From the NCBI RefSeq assembly GCF_900103225.1, contig NZ_FNJH01000007.1, forward strand, positions 18,778-82,777: a stretch of DNA of 64,000 nt, written 5' to 3'. This DNA is from Pseudomonas congelans. Its GTDB lineage: Bacteria > Pseudomonadota > Gammaproteobacteria > Pseudomonadales > Pseudomonadaceae. The notes under the pieces are model-generated. The model saw nothing but the letters and a program-made list of their open reading frames with translations. It was not told where the DNA came from and ran no database searches. The position numbers and the translations under genes were made by a program. The stretch's first letter is position 1. The number at the start of each line of letters is the position of its first letter. Positions 24,630 to 34,221 of this stretch are shown here, piece after piece.

Positions 24630-24879
24630 GAACAAACTCGCTTCCGGAATACTAGTCGCGACAGGGATAAAACCCACTTTCGCGTATGGCAAGGTTGCAT
24701 CATGCGGCCCGTGCTTACAAGAGACCACAGTGGCTTAGTGCTATAAAAGTGTCGGCCGATTGTCCAGGTTCTTCAATGTATCTGGTCGGATAGTCAAATT
24801 CGTTGATTTTTCGGGCAAAACCCCCGTTTTCCAGGGGAATTCGCTTTGCAGATTTGCTCCAGTCACGGTCCGTTGTCAA

Positions 24880-26292
24880 TCAGGCTTTGGCCATCCTGGG
24901 CTCCTTTGCTGGCAATTGCAGGAAAATACCTGCTGCAAACATGGCCAGCACCCCGACACTCAGGAACGTCAGCTGGAATGCCCCGAGCATGCTGCTGACC
25001 TCGCCGGTGGCAACTTCTTCGCTGAAACCACCCAGCAAGGCTGCTGCGCTTGCCACGCCCAGACTCAGCGACAGTTGCGCCACCACCGAGAGCAGGCTGT
25101 TGCCACTCGCTGCGCTGGCGTCGTCCAGATCGATCAGTGTGACCGTATTCATGGCGGTGAACTGCAAGGAATTGACGGCACCGAGCAGTCCCAGATGCAC
25201 CAGCAACACCCAGTATGGGGTTTGCACATCCACCAGCGCCAGGCTGGCCAGCAGGATGCCCAACAGCAGCGTGTTGCCGGTCAGGATCATACGATAGCCC
25301 AGCCGCTCGATCAGCCAGCGGGCGACAGTCTTGGCGAACATGCCAGCGGCTGCCAGCGGCAGCATGCTCATGCCTGCCTGAGACGGCGAATACCCCAGCG
25401 CCACTTGCAGCAGCAACGGCACCAGGAACGGCAGTGCACCACTGCCCAGGCGCGCGAACAGGTTGCCCATAATGCCGACGGCAAACGTCCGGGTACGGAA
25501 CAGTGAAGGCGCAAACAACGGCGATTCGATATGCCCGGCACGCAGCCAGTACGCCGCCAGGCAGCCCATGCCGGCAAACAGCAGTAGCACCACGCGCATG
25601 TGCGGCAAGTGCAGTTCGCCCAGGCCCTCCAGGGCAATGGTGATCAGTACCATCGCCGCGCCGAACAGGATGAAGCCGACGCCGTCAAACCGCGTTCGGC
25701 CGCCTCCCGGAAGATCAGGGATGAAGTGTTTGACGGCGTAGCAACCGAGGATGCCGACCGGAATGTTGATCAGGAAAATCCAGTGCCAGCTCAGGTACTC
25801 GACCATCCAGCCGCCAAGCGTCGGGCCCAGCAACGGACCCAAAAGGCCCGGCACGGTGATAAAACCCATGATCCGCACCAGCTCCGATCGCGGATAGGCG
25901 CGCAATACGATCAGGCGCCCGATGGGCAGCATCAGCGCGCCCCCCAGCCCTTGAATCACCCGCGCGGCCACCAGCACGTTCAGTGACCAGGACAGCGCGC
26001 ACAGCAATGACCCGAAGCTGAACAGCAGGATGGCGCTGAAGAAGATGCGCTTGATTCCGAACCGGTCGGCAATCCAGCCCGAAGCCGGGATCAGCAGCGC
26101 AATGGTCAGCATGTAGGCGATGACCACCGACTGCATCCGCAGAGGGTCTTCTGCCAGTGAGCGGGCCATGGACGGCAGGGCGGTATTGAGAATCGTGCCG
26201 TCCAGGCTTTGCATGAAGAATGCGATGGCGATGACCCAGGGCATCCAGCGCAGGGTCTTTTCGTCCATGATCGGCGCTGCTGAGTTCTGCAT
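24880..26292 (-). CDS. MFS transporter, DHA2-type drug exporter
   Basis: A 470-residue inner-membrane proton-driven exporter with about 14 predicted hydrophobic segments. The N-terminal motif SLDGTILNTALPSMA (the drug-antiporter D-x-T motif) and the loop motif GWIADRFGIKRIF (motif A) are clear. VPGLLGPLLGPTLGGW is motif C, typical of exporters. It resembles the MdtD/EmrB group; substrate unknown. AGGAG is eight bases before ATG 26292. It starts nine bases before the end of the TldE-like gene and may be transcribed with the peptidase pair, which would fit export of a peptide or other product. Confidence 0.9.
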   Translation of the reverse strand: MQNSAAPIMDEKTLRWMPWVIAIAFFMQSLDGTILNTALPSMARSLAEDPLRMQSVVIAYMLTIALLIPASGWIADRFGIKRIFFSAILLFSFGSLLCALSWSLNVLVAARVIQGLGGALMLPIGRLIVLRAYPRSELVRIMGFITVPGLLGPLLGPTLGGWMVEYLSWHWIFLINIPVGILGCYAVKHFIPDLPGGGRTRFDGVGFILFGAAMVLITIALEGLGELHLPHMRVVLLLFAGMGCLAAYWLRAGHIESPLFAPSLFRTRTFAVGIMGNLFARLGSGALPFLVPLLLQVALGYSPSQAGMSMLPLAAAGMFAKTVARWLIERLGYRMILTGNTLLLGILLASLALVDVQTPYWVLLVHLGLLGAVNSLQFTAMNTVTLIDLDDASAASGNSLLSVVAQLSLSLGVASAAALLGGFSEEVATGEVSSMLGAFQLTFLSVGVLAMFAAGIFLQLPAKEPRMAKA

Positions 26293-26301
26293 AGGCTCCT
26301 G

Positions 26302-27627
26302 CTATAACGTGAGGGTGAGTCGGCTGATCAATGCGCCAGGCAACTGGATTGAACCGGTCTGGCGCTGGCTGTAGGTGCTCGATTGGAGAATCAGTTCCCT
26401 CTCTTTGGTCAGGTCCTCCAGTGCGCTGCCCAGCAGGCTGTAGGCGCTGTCATCGAAGCGCATGGTGCTCACCGGCGCGACGATCTTGCCCTCTTCGACC
26501 CAGAACGTTGCGAAACGTGTCATTCCGGTAAGACGCGCAGCAGCGCGGTCGGAGAAGTTCAGGTACCACAGGTTGCTGATGTAAAGACCGGTGCCGAGCC
26601 TGGCGAGGATCTGATCCAGCGCCAGCGAGCCGCCGGCAATGCTCAACGCGCTCGGGCCTTCGCCATCATCCGCGCCGTTGGCAGGCAGGTCGTATTCGGC
26701 TGCGCTGCTCGAATCCACCAGTCGATCGCGGGCTTGCCCGTCGACGATCAGTTTCAGGTCCTTGCGGGGATAGCCTTCGCGTGAAAACGCCGGCGAGAGT
26801 GAACCGCTGACCTGCTCGTCGAAGTTGACCAATGGGCTGAAAGGCGTCTCGCCGTCATACAGCCTTTGCAGCGGGCTGCGTTTACTGGCCAGTGCCTGCG
26901 CGGAAAATCCACCCCAGGTCAGCATGCCGATGACTTCGTCCAGAGCCGCTGGCGCCAGGTACGCGCGGTATTGACCGGGCTTGAGCGCATGCAGCGGGCG
27001 GCCGAGAAATTCCAGCTGTTCGCGGGCCTGCTGAAAACGCTGCACGAAGGCTTCGTTGCTCCAGTCGTGACCCGCGTAGTTGGCTTTGACTGCCTGGCCG
27101 TTTTCGTGAAACAGGCTCCAGTCGAAATTGAAGCTGTTGGCCTGATGCCAGCCCAGCGCACCCCATGAACTGGCGAAGCCCCGGTAAAGCGGGCCTGCAG
27201 CATAAAAACCTACCAGGTCCAGATCGCCTGCCAGCTCGCTGATCTGCTCGACGATCTGAGCGCTGTCCGGCAGTGGCAGGTCTTGAACGTTGCTGCTTTG
27301 CCAGGCATTGGTGTTCGGCAACAGATAGGGATCCCTGGCCAGCGACGGCAGTGTTTTGCGCAATTGTTGCAGGGCGTCGACAAGGCGCTGCTGGTCGGTC
27401 CCGGCTTCGCCGGACAAGGTCAGCTCCAGATTGGCATGCCGTCCGTCATCGATCAGTTTGAACGTCGCAATGACCTGCTGGACGCTCCCGGCCTGTCGAA
27501 CCTTGCCGTGGTTGAACCGAATGAAGTCAGACGCCTCGGCGTCGTAGGCCAGAGTGAAGTGTTCCGCTGGGCTGATGGCAGCCTTGAGCACGGCGACCAG
27601 CGCCTCGAACTGCTGTTGGTGCGACAT
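26302..27627 (-). CDS. TldE/PmbA-like subunit of a TldD/TldE-type protease
   Basis: A 441-residue U62-family protein starting MSHQQQFEALVAVLKAAISPAEHFTL, without the zinc motif HExxxH, as expected of the TldE partner. It has the family features QQVIATFKLIDDGRHANLELTLSG and the C-terminal strand region YISNLWYLNFSDRAAARLTGMTRFATFWVEEGKIVAPV. TldD/TldE heterodimers degrade unfolded peptides and mature some ribosomal peptides such as microcin B17. Its ATG overlaps the stop of the upstream TldD-like gene by one base (TGATG), and GGAGGAG precedes it. This is not the canonical pmbA, whose sequence starts differently. Confidence 0.85.
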   Translation of the reverse strand: MSHQQQFEALVAVLKAAISPAEHFTLAYDAEASDFIRFNHGKVRQAGSVQQVIATFKLIDDGRHANLELTLSGEAGTDQQRLVDALQQLRKTLPSLARDPYLLPNTNAWQSSNVQDLPLPDSAQIVEQISELAGDLDLVGFYAAGPLYRGFASSWGALGWHQANSFNFDWSLFHENGQAVKANYAGHDWSNEAFVQRFQQAREQLEFLGRPLHALKPGQYRAYLAPAALDEVIGMLTWGGFSAQALASKRSPLQRLYDGETPFSPLVNFDEQVSGSLSPAFSREGYPRKDLKLIVDGQARDRLVDSSSAAEYDLPANGADDGEGPSALSIAGGSLALDQILARLGTGLYISNLWYLNFSDRAAARLTGMTRFATFWVEEGKIVAPVSTMRFDDSAYSLLGSALEDLTKERELILQSSTYSQRQTGSIQLPGALISRLTLTL

Positions 27628-29069
27628 CAGGCATCTCCTCCAAACACATCGACATTGGCAAATACGCACGCCGGAGAGGCATGACCTACACGGATAGCCT
27701 GGTTGGGCTCACCCTTGCCGCAGTTCGGCGTGCCCAGGACCTTGAAGGTACTGGCATCACCCACGGCGCTGAGGTTTTTCCAGAATTGCGCGGAGATCGC
27801 CCGGTAATTGGGGTTCTTCACCACGCCCTTGAACTCACCGTTCTCGATCAGCTGGCCCCATTCGCAGCCGAACTGGAATTTGTTGCGTGCGTCGTCGATG
27901 GACCAGGAACGATTGCTCGACATCAGGATGCCGTGCTCGATGTTGCCGATCAGACTGTCCAGCGACTGGTCGCCCGGTTCGATGTTCAGGTTGGCCATAC
28001 GGTCGATGGGCGCACGGTTCCAGCTGCACGCGCGGCTGTTGGCGACGCCCTCCAGGCCGCTGCGGTACTGCGACAGCGCACCACCGAGCGGGCGCTGCAG
28101 CAAGCCGTCACGAATCAGGAACTGTTTGCTGGCTGACGTACCATCGTCATCGTACGCGTAGCTGGCCAGTTGCTCGGGAATCTCCGGGTTGAAGGTCACG
28201 TTCAGCAGGCTCGAACCGTATTGCAGGGTGCCGAAGTCAGTCGTCTTGACGAAACTGGTGCCTGCGTAATTGCGCTCGTCACCGAGAATCCGGTCCAGCT
28301 CCAGAGGATGGCCGATCGACTCGTGAATCTGCAGGACCATCTGATCGGGCATCAGCAGCAGGTCGCGTGGGCCTGATGGTGTGTTGGGGGCGAGGATCAA
28401 CTGCAAGGCTTCGTCGGCGACATTGGCGGCAGAGCCGATCAGACCGCAGCTGCTCAGCACTTCGATGCCACCCTGTTGGCCGAAGTTATGCCCGCCCAGC
28501 GTGCGCGTCTGGCTGTCGCGACCGTCGTAGGCCGTCACGCTCATGCCGGGAAACACAAACCGCTGCGCCTGACGCAATTCCGCGCCCGCACTGTTCAGGT
28601 AGATTTGCTCAACGGTTTCCAGGTCCAGTATGGCCTGCCAGTTGACCAGGCGTTCGTCTGTCGGCACCGCGCTGGACTCGGCCATCAACAGGCCGATGCA
28701 GTCGCTGAGCGGTGGAAAGGCGTCGTGCATGTGCGGCGACAGGTAGTCAGCCCTGGCGCTCGAGACAGCTTGATCGCTCAGGTCCAGCAACGCATGCGGC
28801 GCCAGACGACGCGCCAGCGTTTCGGCTTGCTGCAAGGCAGCCTGCAAACCCTTCAGGGAGATGTCGTTGGTGGCGGCGTACGCTTCGACGCCGTTCAGGC
28901 GCACGGTCAGCATGGCGCCCTCGTCGCTGATCAGTGACGGCGGCTCGGCCACATTCTTGCGCACGCACAGGCGTTGGCCGGTGCGGTGCACGTAGCGTAC
29001 GGAAAAGAATTGCGCTTCACTCTGCAGGGCAGCGAAATGCTGCTTGAGCCGGGCGGAGAAATCGAACAT
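27627..29069 (-). CDS. TldD-like metalloprotease subunit
   Basis: A 480-residue U62-family peptidase with the zinc-binding catalytic motif HESIGHPLELD (H249, E250, H254). The active subunit of TldD/TldE complexes, it threads unfolded peptides into a closed chamber. Late motifs LNIEPGDQSLDSLIGNIEHGILM and VLGTPNCGKGEPNQAIRVGHASPACVF are as in the family; the Cys in TPNCGKG is a likely third zinc ligand. The N-terminus differs from canonical TldD, so this is a second, divergent pair. AAGGAG lies upstream of ATG 29069. No obvious precursor peptide gene is next to it. Confidence 0.88.
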   Translation of the reverse strand: MFDFSARLKQHFAALQSEAQFFSVRYVHRTGQRLCVRKNVAEPPSLISDEGAMLTVRLNGVEAYAATNDISLKGLQAALQQAETLARRLAPHALLDLSDQAVSSARADYLSPHMHDAFPPLSDCIGLLMAESSAVPTDERLVNWQAILDLETVEQIYLNSAGAELRQAQRFVFPGMSVTAYDGRDSQTRTLGGHNFGQQGGIEVLSSCGLIGSAANVADEALQLILAPNTPSGPRDLLLMPDQMVLQIHESIGHPLELDRILGDERNYAGTSFVKTTDFGTLQYGSSLLNVTFNPEIPEQLASYAYDDDGTSASKQFLIRDGLLQRPLGGALSQYRSGLEGVANSRACSWNRAPIDRMANLNIEPGDQSLDSLIGNIEHGILMSSNRSWSIDDARNKFQFGCEWGQLIENGEFKGVVKNPNYRAISAQFWKNLSAVGDASTFKVLGTPNCGKGEPNQAIRVGHASPACVFANVDVFGGDA

Positions 29070-29192
29070 GCAGACAAGCTCCTTCTTGAGGGCGGTCGGT
29101 AAAGTCCAGATGGCCTTGTGGACCGGTTGCCGTTGAGAAGGAGATTACCCCGTCGCTCGTCAGGCTGCACCTGCAAGCTTGATCCAGACGCC

Positions 29193-30233
29193 TCAGCCCT
29201 GCATCACCAGCTTGATATCAGCGGCCAGTTCAAGCACGCGTTCTTCTTCGGTGTCCCACGAGCACATGAACCGTGCACCGCCGTTGCCGATGAAGGTGTA
29301 GAAGCGCCAGCCCCGGGCGGTCAATGCGGCAATGGCCGGCTCCGACAGTTGCAGGAACACGCCGTTGGCCTGCACCGGGAACATCAGCTCCACGCCAGGA
29401 ATGTCCTTGACCAGTTCGGCCAGCAGTTGCGCACAGCGGTTAGCGTGACGGGCGTGTTTGAGCCAGGCGTCGTTTTCCAGCAGGCCGACCCATGGCGCAG
29501 AGAGAAAGCGCATTTTCGACGCCAGTTGCCCGGCCTGCTTGCAGCGATAGTCGAAGTCTTCAGCCAGGTCATGGTCGAAAAACAGAATGGCTTCGCCCAC
29601 GGCCATGCCGTTTTTGGTGCCGCCGAAGCACAACACGTCAACGCCGGACTTCCAGGTCAGTTCAGCCGGGGAGGCCTCCAGAAAGGCGCAGGCATTGGAG
29701 AAGCGGGCACCGTCCATGTGCAGATGCAGGCCCAGTTCCTTGCAGGTCGCGCTGATCGCCTTGAGCTCTTCCGGCTGATAGACACCGCCCACCTCGGTGG
29801 CCTGAGTCAGCGTCACGACGCGCGGCTTGGGGTAGTGAATGTCCTGACGCTTGAGCGCCACTTCACGAATCGACTCCGGGGTCAGCTTGCCGCCCGCGCT
29901 GCGTGCGGTCAGCAGTTTGGAGCCGTTGGAGAAAAACTCCGGCGCACCGCATTCATCGGTTTCGACGTGAGCCGTTTCCGAACAGATGACACTGTGGTAA
30001 CTCTGGCACAGCGATGACAGCGCCAGCGAGTTGGCCGCCGTGCCGTTGAAGGCGAAAAATACTTCGCAGTCGGTTTCGAACAGTCGGCGGAAATCATCCG
30101 ACGCGCGTGCAGTCCATTGATCGTCACCATAAGCGCGTTGATGGCCCTTGTTCGCCTGTTCCATGGCCGCCCAGGCTTCAGGGCAGATACCGGAATAGTT
30201 GTCGCTGGCGAACTGTTGGCTTTGGTCTGTCAT
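29193..30233 (-). CDS. ltaE: Low-specificity L-threonine aldolase
   Basis: A 346-residue PLP enzyme (fold type I) splitting L-threonine and L-allo-threonine to glycine and acetaldehyde. The PLP-binding lysine is K207 in CFGGTKNGMAVGE; LHMDGARFSNA carries the aspartate that contacts the pyridine ring. The frame stays open far upstream, but the start at 30233 has AAGGAA eight bases before it and gives the family length (346, as in P. aeruginosa). In P. aeruginosa ltaA lies near gbcA, so its presence some 12 kb from gbcA here fits shared glycine/one-carbon metabolism. Confidence 0.94.
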   Translation of the reverse strand: MTDQSQQFASDNYSGICPEAWAAMEQANKGHQRAYGDDQWTARASDDFRRLFETDCEVFFAFNGTAANSLALSSLCQSYHSVICSETAHVETDECGAPEFFSNGSKLLTARSAGGKLTPESIREVALKRQDIHYPKPRVVTLTQATEVGGVYQPEELKAISATCKELGLHLHMDGARFSNACAFLEASPAELTWKSGVDVLCFGGTKNGMAVGEAILFFDHDLAEDFDYRCKQAGQLASKMRFLSAPWVGLLENDAWLKHARHANRCAQLLAELVKDIPGVELMFPVQANGVFLQLSEPAIAALTARGWRFYTFIGNGGARFMCSWDTEEERVLELAADIKLVMQG

Positions 30234-30332
30234 GGCCGATTCCTTATGGGCGATTATGGTGCGCACTGTAGCGACAATATAAGGTTCGGTCATGTGTTGG
30301 CTGCATGACGCAATTCCCCGTTCAGGAGCACT

Positions 30333-31079
30333 ATGGATCTTTCCAACCCGCCTTTTCTGCCCGGACGCAACAAGGCGCTGGACCTGCTCAAGTGGCTGGC
30401 GATGTTGAGTATGGTGCTTGACCACCTTCGCTATGTGGGCTGGTCGGTCGATTTTCTTTACGTGCCGGGGCGTTTTGCCTTTCCCTGGTTCTGCCTGGCA
30501 ATTGCCGTGAATCTTTCCCGGCGCAGCGCAGCCATTGTGGCCCCGCAGGTGCAATGGCGTTATCTGGGCTGGCTGCTGGTGTTTGCCGGGCTGTCGGAGA
30601 TCCCGTATCGGCTGTTCATGGCTGACGCGAGCGTGCTGAATGTGATGCCGACCCTGCTGCTGGGGCTGGTGATCGCTCATGGCTGGCAGCATCGCAATAC
30701 GACAACCCGAGTGATGGCCCTTGTCGCACTTCTGCTGACGGCGATCTTCCAGAAATACCTGATGTTCGGCTTTGCCGGTGTGCTGCTGCCGCTGGTCTTT
30801 GTGCTGGTGCTGGAAAAGCGGCTCTGGTATTCGGTGTTTCCGGCGGTCTTTTGTCTGGCGGGCAACGCCTGGTCGCAGATGTTCGCCGGTGCGAGCTGGG
30901 GCGATCCGATTTCCATAGGTTCGATAGTCGCCTGCGTATTGGCGCCTGTACTGGGCATCGCGCTGCTGCGGGCAAGGCCCGGGTTCGCCGTGATCCCGAT
31001 GCGGCGCTGGGCCTATGCGATCTATCCGCTGCACTTTCTGCTGTTGCTGGGGCTGCGGGGGGTGTTGAGCAGGGTTTGA
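30333..31079 (+). CDS. TraX family membrane protein
   Basis: A 248-residue polytopic membrane protein with about eight hydrophobic segments. It has the TraX pattern: an early KWLAMLSMVLDHL with Asp-His, YVPGRFAFPWFCLAIAVNLSRR, GLSEIPYRLF and a C-terminal RRWAYAIYPLHFLLL. TraX of the F plasmid acetylates pilin; chromosomal relatives are uncharacterised acyltransferase-like proteins. No conjugation genes are nearby, so a pilin role is not implied. It is divergent from ltaE across 99 bases and followed by repeats. Confidence 0.85.
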   Translation: MDLSNPPFLPGRNKALDLLKWLAMLSMVLDHLRYVGWSVDFLYVPGRFAFPWFCLAIAVNLSRRSAAIVAPQVQWRYLGWLLVFAGLSEIPYRLFMADASVLNVMPTLLLGLVIAHGWQHRNTTTRVMALVALLLTAIFQKYLMFGFAGVLLPLVFVLVLEKRLWYSVFPAVFCLAGNAWSQMFAGASWGDPISIGSIVACVLAPVLGIALLRARPGFAVIPMRRWAYAIYPLHFLLLLGLRGVLSRV

Positions 31080-31085
31080 ACGGGG

Positions 31086-31262
31086 AGGACGCAGAGCGTC
31101 CGGAACGGCATGCCAACGCAGAGCATTGGCACGATAGTTACAAGAGTCTCGTTCCTCACGCTCCGCGTGGGAATGCATTTCGCGACGCTCCGCGTCGCAA
31201 GAGCACGCAGGGCGCTCAGAAGGGCATGCCAACGCAGCGCATTGGCACGATAGTCAGGACAG
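31086..31262. repeat. Family A repeat, about 1.5 units
   Basis: Contains GGACGCAGAGCGTCC (from about 31087), CACGCTCCGCGTG, GCGACGCTCCGCGTCGC and two copies of GCATTGGCACGATAGT (near 31122 and 31238, about 116 bases apart). It fills the gap between the converging genes traX-like and rlmI. Confidence 0.88.
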
Positions 31263-31302
31263 GCGAGCTCTTGTAGGCGCGACGAGGCCGGGCGCTTCGA
31301 TA

Positions 31303-32499
31303 TCAGCTGTTGGGCAGTAACCGGCAGGTGATGCTCTTGATGTAGCGCGTCTCGGCAATCGCCGGGTGTACCGGATGGTCCGGGCCCTGGCCGCCGCGTT
31401 CCAGCAGCTGGATGTTGCGGTCCAGATGGCGGGCGCTGGTCAGGAGGATGTTCTGCAAGTCATCTTCCGGCAGGTGCATCGAGCACGATGCGCTGACCAG
31501 AATGCCGTCCTTGCTGAGCAGACGCATGGCTTGCTCGTTCAGGCGGCGGTAGGCGCCTTCACCGTTTTTCATGTCTTTCTTGCGTTTGATGAACGCAGGC
31601 GGGTCGGCGACGATCACGTCGAAACGCTCTTCTGCGGCTTTCAATTCCTTGAGCGCCTCGAAGACATCGCCTTCGATGCAGGTCATCTTTTCCGCAAAAC
31701 CGTTCAGGGCTGCGTTGCGTTCCACGCCATCAAGGGCGAAGGACGATGCATCGACGCAGGTGACGTCGCTGGCGCCGAAAGCTGCTGCCTGAATCCCCCA
31801 GCCACCGATGTAGCTGTACAGGTCGAGCACACGCTTGCCTTTGACGTAAGGGGCGATGCGCGCGCGGTTCATGCGGTGATCATAGAACCAGCCGGTTTTT
31901 TGCCCGGCCATGACCGGTGCTTCGAACTTCACGCCGTTCTCTTCCAGCGCGACCCATTCCGGTACCAGACCGAAAACGGTTTCGACATAACGATTCAGGC
32001 CTTCCGCATCGCGAGCTGCCGAATCGTTCTTGAACAGGATGCCGCTTGGCTTGATGACCTGAACCAGCGCCGCGATGATGTCTTCCTTGTGGTTTTCCAT
32101 CGTGGCCGAGGCCAGTTGAACGACCAGAATGTCACCGAAACGATCGACCACCAGACCCGGCATCAGGTCGGAGTCACCGTAGACCAGACGGTAGAAGGGC
32201 TTGTCGAACAGACGTTCACGCAGCGACAGCGCGACGTTGAGGCGATGGACGAGCAGAGACTTGTCGAGCGGCAGCTTGATGTCGCGTGACAGCAGGCGTG
32301 CGCAGATCAGGTTGTTGGGGCTCATGGCGACGATGCCCAGCGGCTTGCCGCCCGCAGCTTCGAGGATGGCCTGATCACCGGCTGCAAAACCGTGCAGTGG
32401 GGTGGCGGCTACATCGATCTCGTTGCTGTAGACCCATAGATGACCGGCGCGCAGGCGGCGGTCGGCGTTGGCTTTGAGGCGCAAGCTAGGCAGGGACAT
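31303..32499 (-). CDS. rlmI: 23S rRNA (cytosine-1962-C5)-methyltransferase RlmI
   Basis: A 398-residue SAM-dependent RNA methyltransferase. The N-terminal PUA domain (LKANADRRLRAGHLWVYSNEI) is followed by the EEHEA-like domain and a C-terminal Rossmann domain with VLDLYSYIGGWGIQAA (SAM binding). VADPPAFIKRKKDM and SCSMHLPEDDL hold the catalytic residues. GGAG is eight bases before ATG 32499. A perfect TATAAT on the minus strand (32526-32531) is a good -10 element; no convincing -35 was seen. Confidence 0.93.
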   Translation of the reverse strand: MSLPSLRLKANADRRLRAGHLWVYSNEIDVAATPLHGFAAGDQAILEAAGGKPLGIVAMSPNNLICARLLSRDIKLPLDKSLLVHRLNVALSLRERLFDKPFYRLVYGDSDLMPGLVVDRFGDILVVQLASATMENHKEDIIAALVQVIKPSGILFKNDSAARDAEGLNRYVETVFGLVPEWVALEENGVKFEAPVMAGQKTGWFYDHRMNRARIAPYVKGKRVLDLYSYIGGWGIQAAAFGASDVTCVDASSFALDGVERNAALNGFAEKMTCIEGDVFEALKELKAAEERFDVIVADPPAFIKRKKDMKNGEGAYRRLNEQAMRLLSKDGILVSASCSMHLPEDDLQNILLTSARHLDRNIQLLERGGQGPDHPVHPAIAETRYIKSITCRLLPNS

Positions 32500-32584
32500 G
32501 ACGTCGCTCCTGAAAAAAGAGCGGGATTATAGCGCGTCATCCCGGCGCTGGGCCGGGACGACTGCAATTAACCGACGGAATCTG

Positions 32585-33124
32585 TCAGGCAGACAGTGCT
32601 TCGATCAGTTTGCTGTTGAAGGCAGGGATGTCGTCGGGCTGGCGGCTGCTGATTAGCTTGCCGTCGGTGACGACTTCCTGATCGACCCATTTTGCGCCGG
32701 CGTTGACCAGATCATCCTTCAGCGTTTTGAAGCTGGTCAGGGTTTTGCCTTTTACCAGGCCCGCCGAGATCAGCAGCCAGCTGCCATGGCAAATGACCGC
32801 CACGGGCTTGCCCGAGGCCTCGATGTCCTTGACGATCTTCTGCGCATCGCTGTCTATGCGGATGGTGTCGGAGTTCTGTACGCCGCCCGGCAGCACCACG
32901 CCATGGTAGTCACTGGCGTTGGCAGCCTTGAACGTGCCATCAATCTTGAAGTCATCGGCAGGTTTGTCGTGATTCCAGCCTTTGACCTTGCCCTCTTCAG
33001 CGGAAAGAATTTCCACGGTGGCTCCAGCTTGCTCCAGCGCTTCTTTCGGACCGGTCAATTCAACCTGTTCGAAACCGTCGGTTACAAGAATTGCTATGCG
33101 TTTGCCAGTCAATGCTTTAGACAT
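32585..33124 (-). CDS. DJ-1/PfpI family protein (YhbO-like)
   Basis: A 179-residue cytosolic protein of the PfpI/YhbO group, whose members have been reported as proteases or as deglycases/glyoxalases acting on glycated molecules. The nucleophile elbow AVICHGSWLL has Cys112-His113, and an acidic residue near the N-terminus (DGFEQVE) completes the usual triad. GGAGG lies seven bases before ATG 33124. Likely a stress-response gene by family; the exact activity is unsettled in the literature. Confidence 0.9.
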   Translation of the reverse strand: MSKALTGKRIAILVTDGFEQVELTGPKEALEQAGATVEILSAEEGKVKGWNHDKPADDFKIDGTFKAANASDYHGVVLPGGVQNSDTIRIDSDAQKIVKDIEASGKPVAVICHGSWLLISAGLVKGKTLTSFKTLKDDLVNAGAKWVDQEVVTDGKLISSRQPDDIPAFNSKLIEALSA

Positions 33125-33309
33125 GGGATCCTCCAGTGTCGGGCTTCAGGGGTAGCGTCTGACAGGCCGTTTTGAGGCCGCCGTTCACGCCGGTAACACA
33201 AAGTCCGAAGCTTCGTACCAGGCAAAGTTCCGAGAATATCTTCATCTCGGATGATGGACCGTTTCTCCGCAAGGGGTCAGAATCCACTCATCACCGTGAG
33301 TAAAATCCT

Positions 33310-34176
33310 ATGTCCGAAGAGCTAAGCCCAGAACAGATCCAGCAAGCGTTGCAGGGCATCAGTGTGCCTCCGCAGCCGCAAATCATGGTGGACCTGCAGA
33401 TGGAGCAGTACATGCCCGATCCGGACCTTGGGGCGATTGCGCGATTGATCGCGCAGGATCCCGGGTTGTCCGGGGCGCTGTTGAAGATCGTCAACTCCGC
33501 CCACTACGGGCTGTGCAGCAAGATTGCCTCCATCGACAAGGCGGTGACTCTGCTGGGCAGTCGCACGGTGATCAACCTGATCAACGCACAGTCGATCAGG
33601 GGCGAGATGACCGATGAAACCATCGTCGCGCTCAACCGCTTCTGGGATACCGCGCAGGATGTCGCAATGACCAGCCTGACCCTGGCCAAGCGCATCGGCT
33701 CGCAGGCGGTGGACGAATCCTACGCCCTGGGCCTGTTCCATGACTGCGGCATTCCGTTGATGCTCAAGCGTTTCCCCAATTACATGCCGGTGCTGGAAGA
33801 GGCCTACGCCAACGCGGGGCCCGATTGCCGCATCGTCGATACCGAAAACAGCGCCTTCCACACCAACCATTCGGTCGTCGGCTACTACACGGCCAAATCC
33901 TGGCGTCTGCCTGCACACGTTACCGACGCGATTGCCAATCATCACAACGCATTGGCGATTTTTCAGGACGATACCAGTCGCAATGCCACGCTCAAGAACC
34001 TCCTGGCCCCCCTGAAAATGGCTGAGCATATTTGCCAGTCCTATCGGGTGCTGGGCAGTCAGGACGAGGATCACGAGTGGGAATGCATCGGTGCGCTGGT
34101 GCTGGACTACGTGGGTCTGTCCGAATATGACTTTGAATACCTGAGGGAAAGCATTCGCGAGCTGGGCGCGCGCTGA
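33310..34176 (+). CDS. HDOD domain signalling protein
   Basis: A 288-residue protein with an HDOD domain from about residue 15 to 215. This HD-related output domain usually lacks catalytic metal residues. Visible features are VPPQPQIMVDLQ, DPGLSGALLKIVNSAHYGL (the HDOD hallmark), IDKAVTLLGSRTVINLI and LGLFHDCGIPLML. DAIANHHNAL near residue 225 is also typical. No receiver or kinase domain is attached. The role is unknown; HDOD proteins elsewhere affect motility, biofilm and stress signalling. It stands alone, 45 bases before mutM. Confidence 0.9.
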   Translation: MSEELSPEQIQQALQGISVPPQPQIMVDLQMEQYMPDPDLGAIARLIAQDPGLSGALLKIVNSAHYGLCSKIASIDKAVTLLGSRTVINLINAQSIRGEMTDETIVALNRFWDTAQDVAMTSLTLAKRIGSQAVDESYALGLFHDCGIPLMLKRFPNYMPVLEEAYANAGPDCRIVDTENSAFHTNHSVVGYYTAKSWRLPAHVTDAIANHHNALAIFQDDTSRNATLKNLLAPLKMAEHICQSYRVLGSQDEDHEWECIGALVLDYVGLSEYDFEYLRESIRELGAR

Positions 34177-34221
34177 TCCGGCGCCGTCCCGGCCTGTCCT
34201 TTCTGCACGACCGAGTTGTCC

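Noticed and set aside
29070..29192. Precursor peptide gene for the TldD/TldE pair
   Set aside because: I looked for a short frame with a ribosome site in the 123-base gap and found none that was convincing.
30234..31232. Possible 333-residue N-terminal extension of ltaE in an open frame
   Set aside because: The extension is antisense to the TraX-like gene and runs into repeats. LtaE already has its full length and a good ribosome site at 30233.
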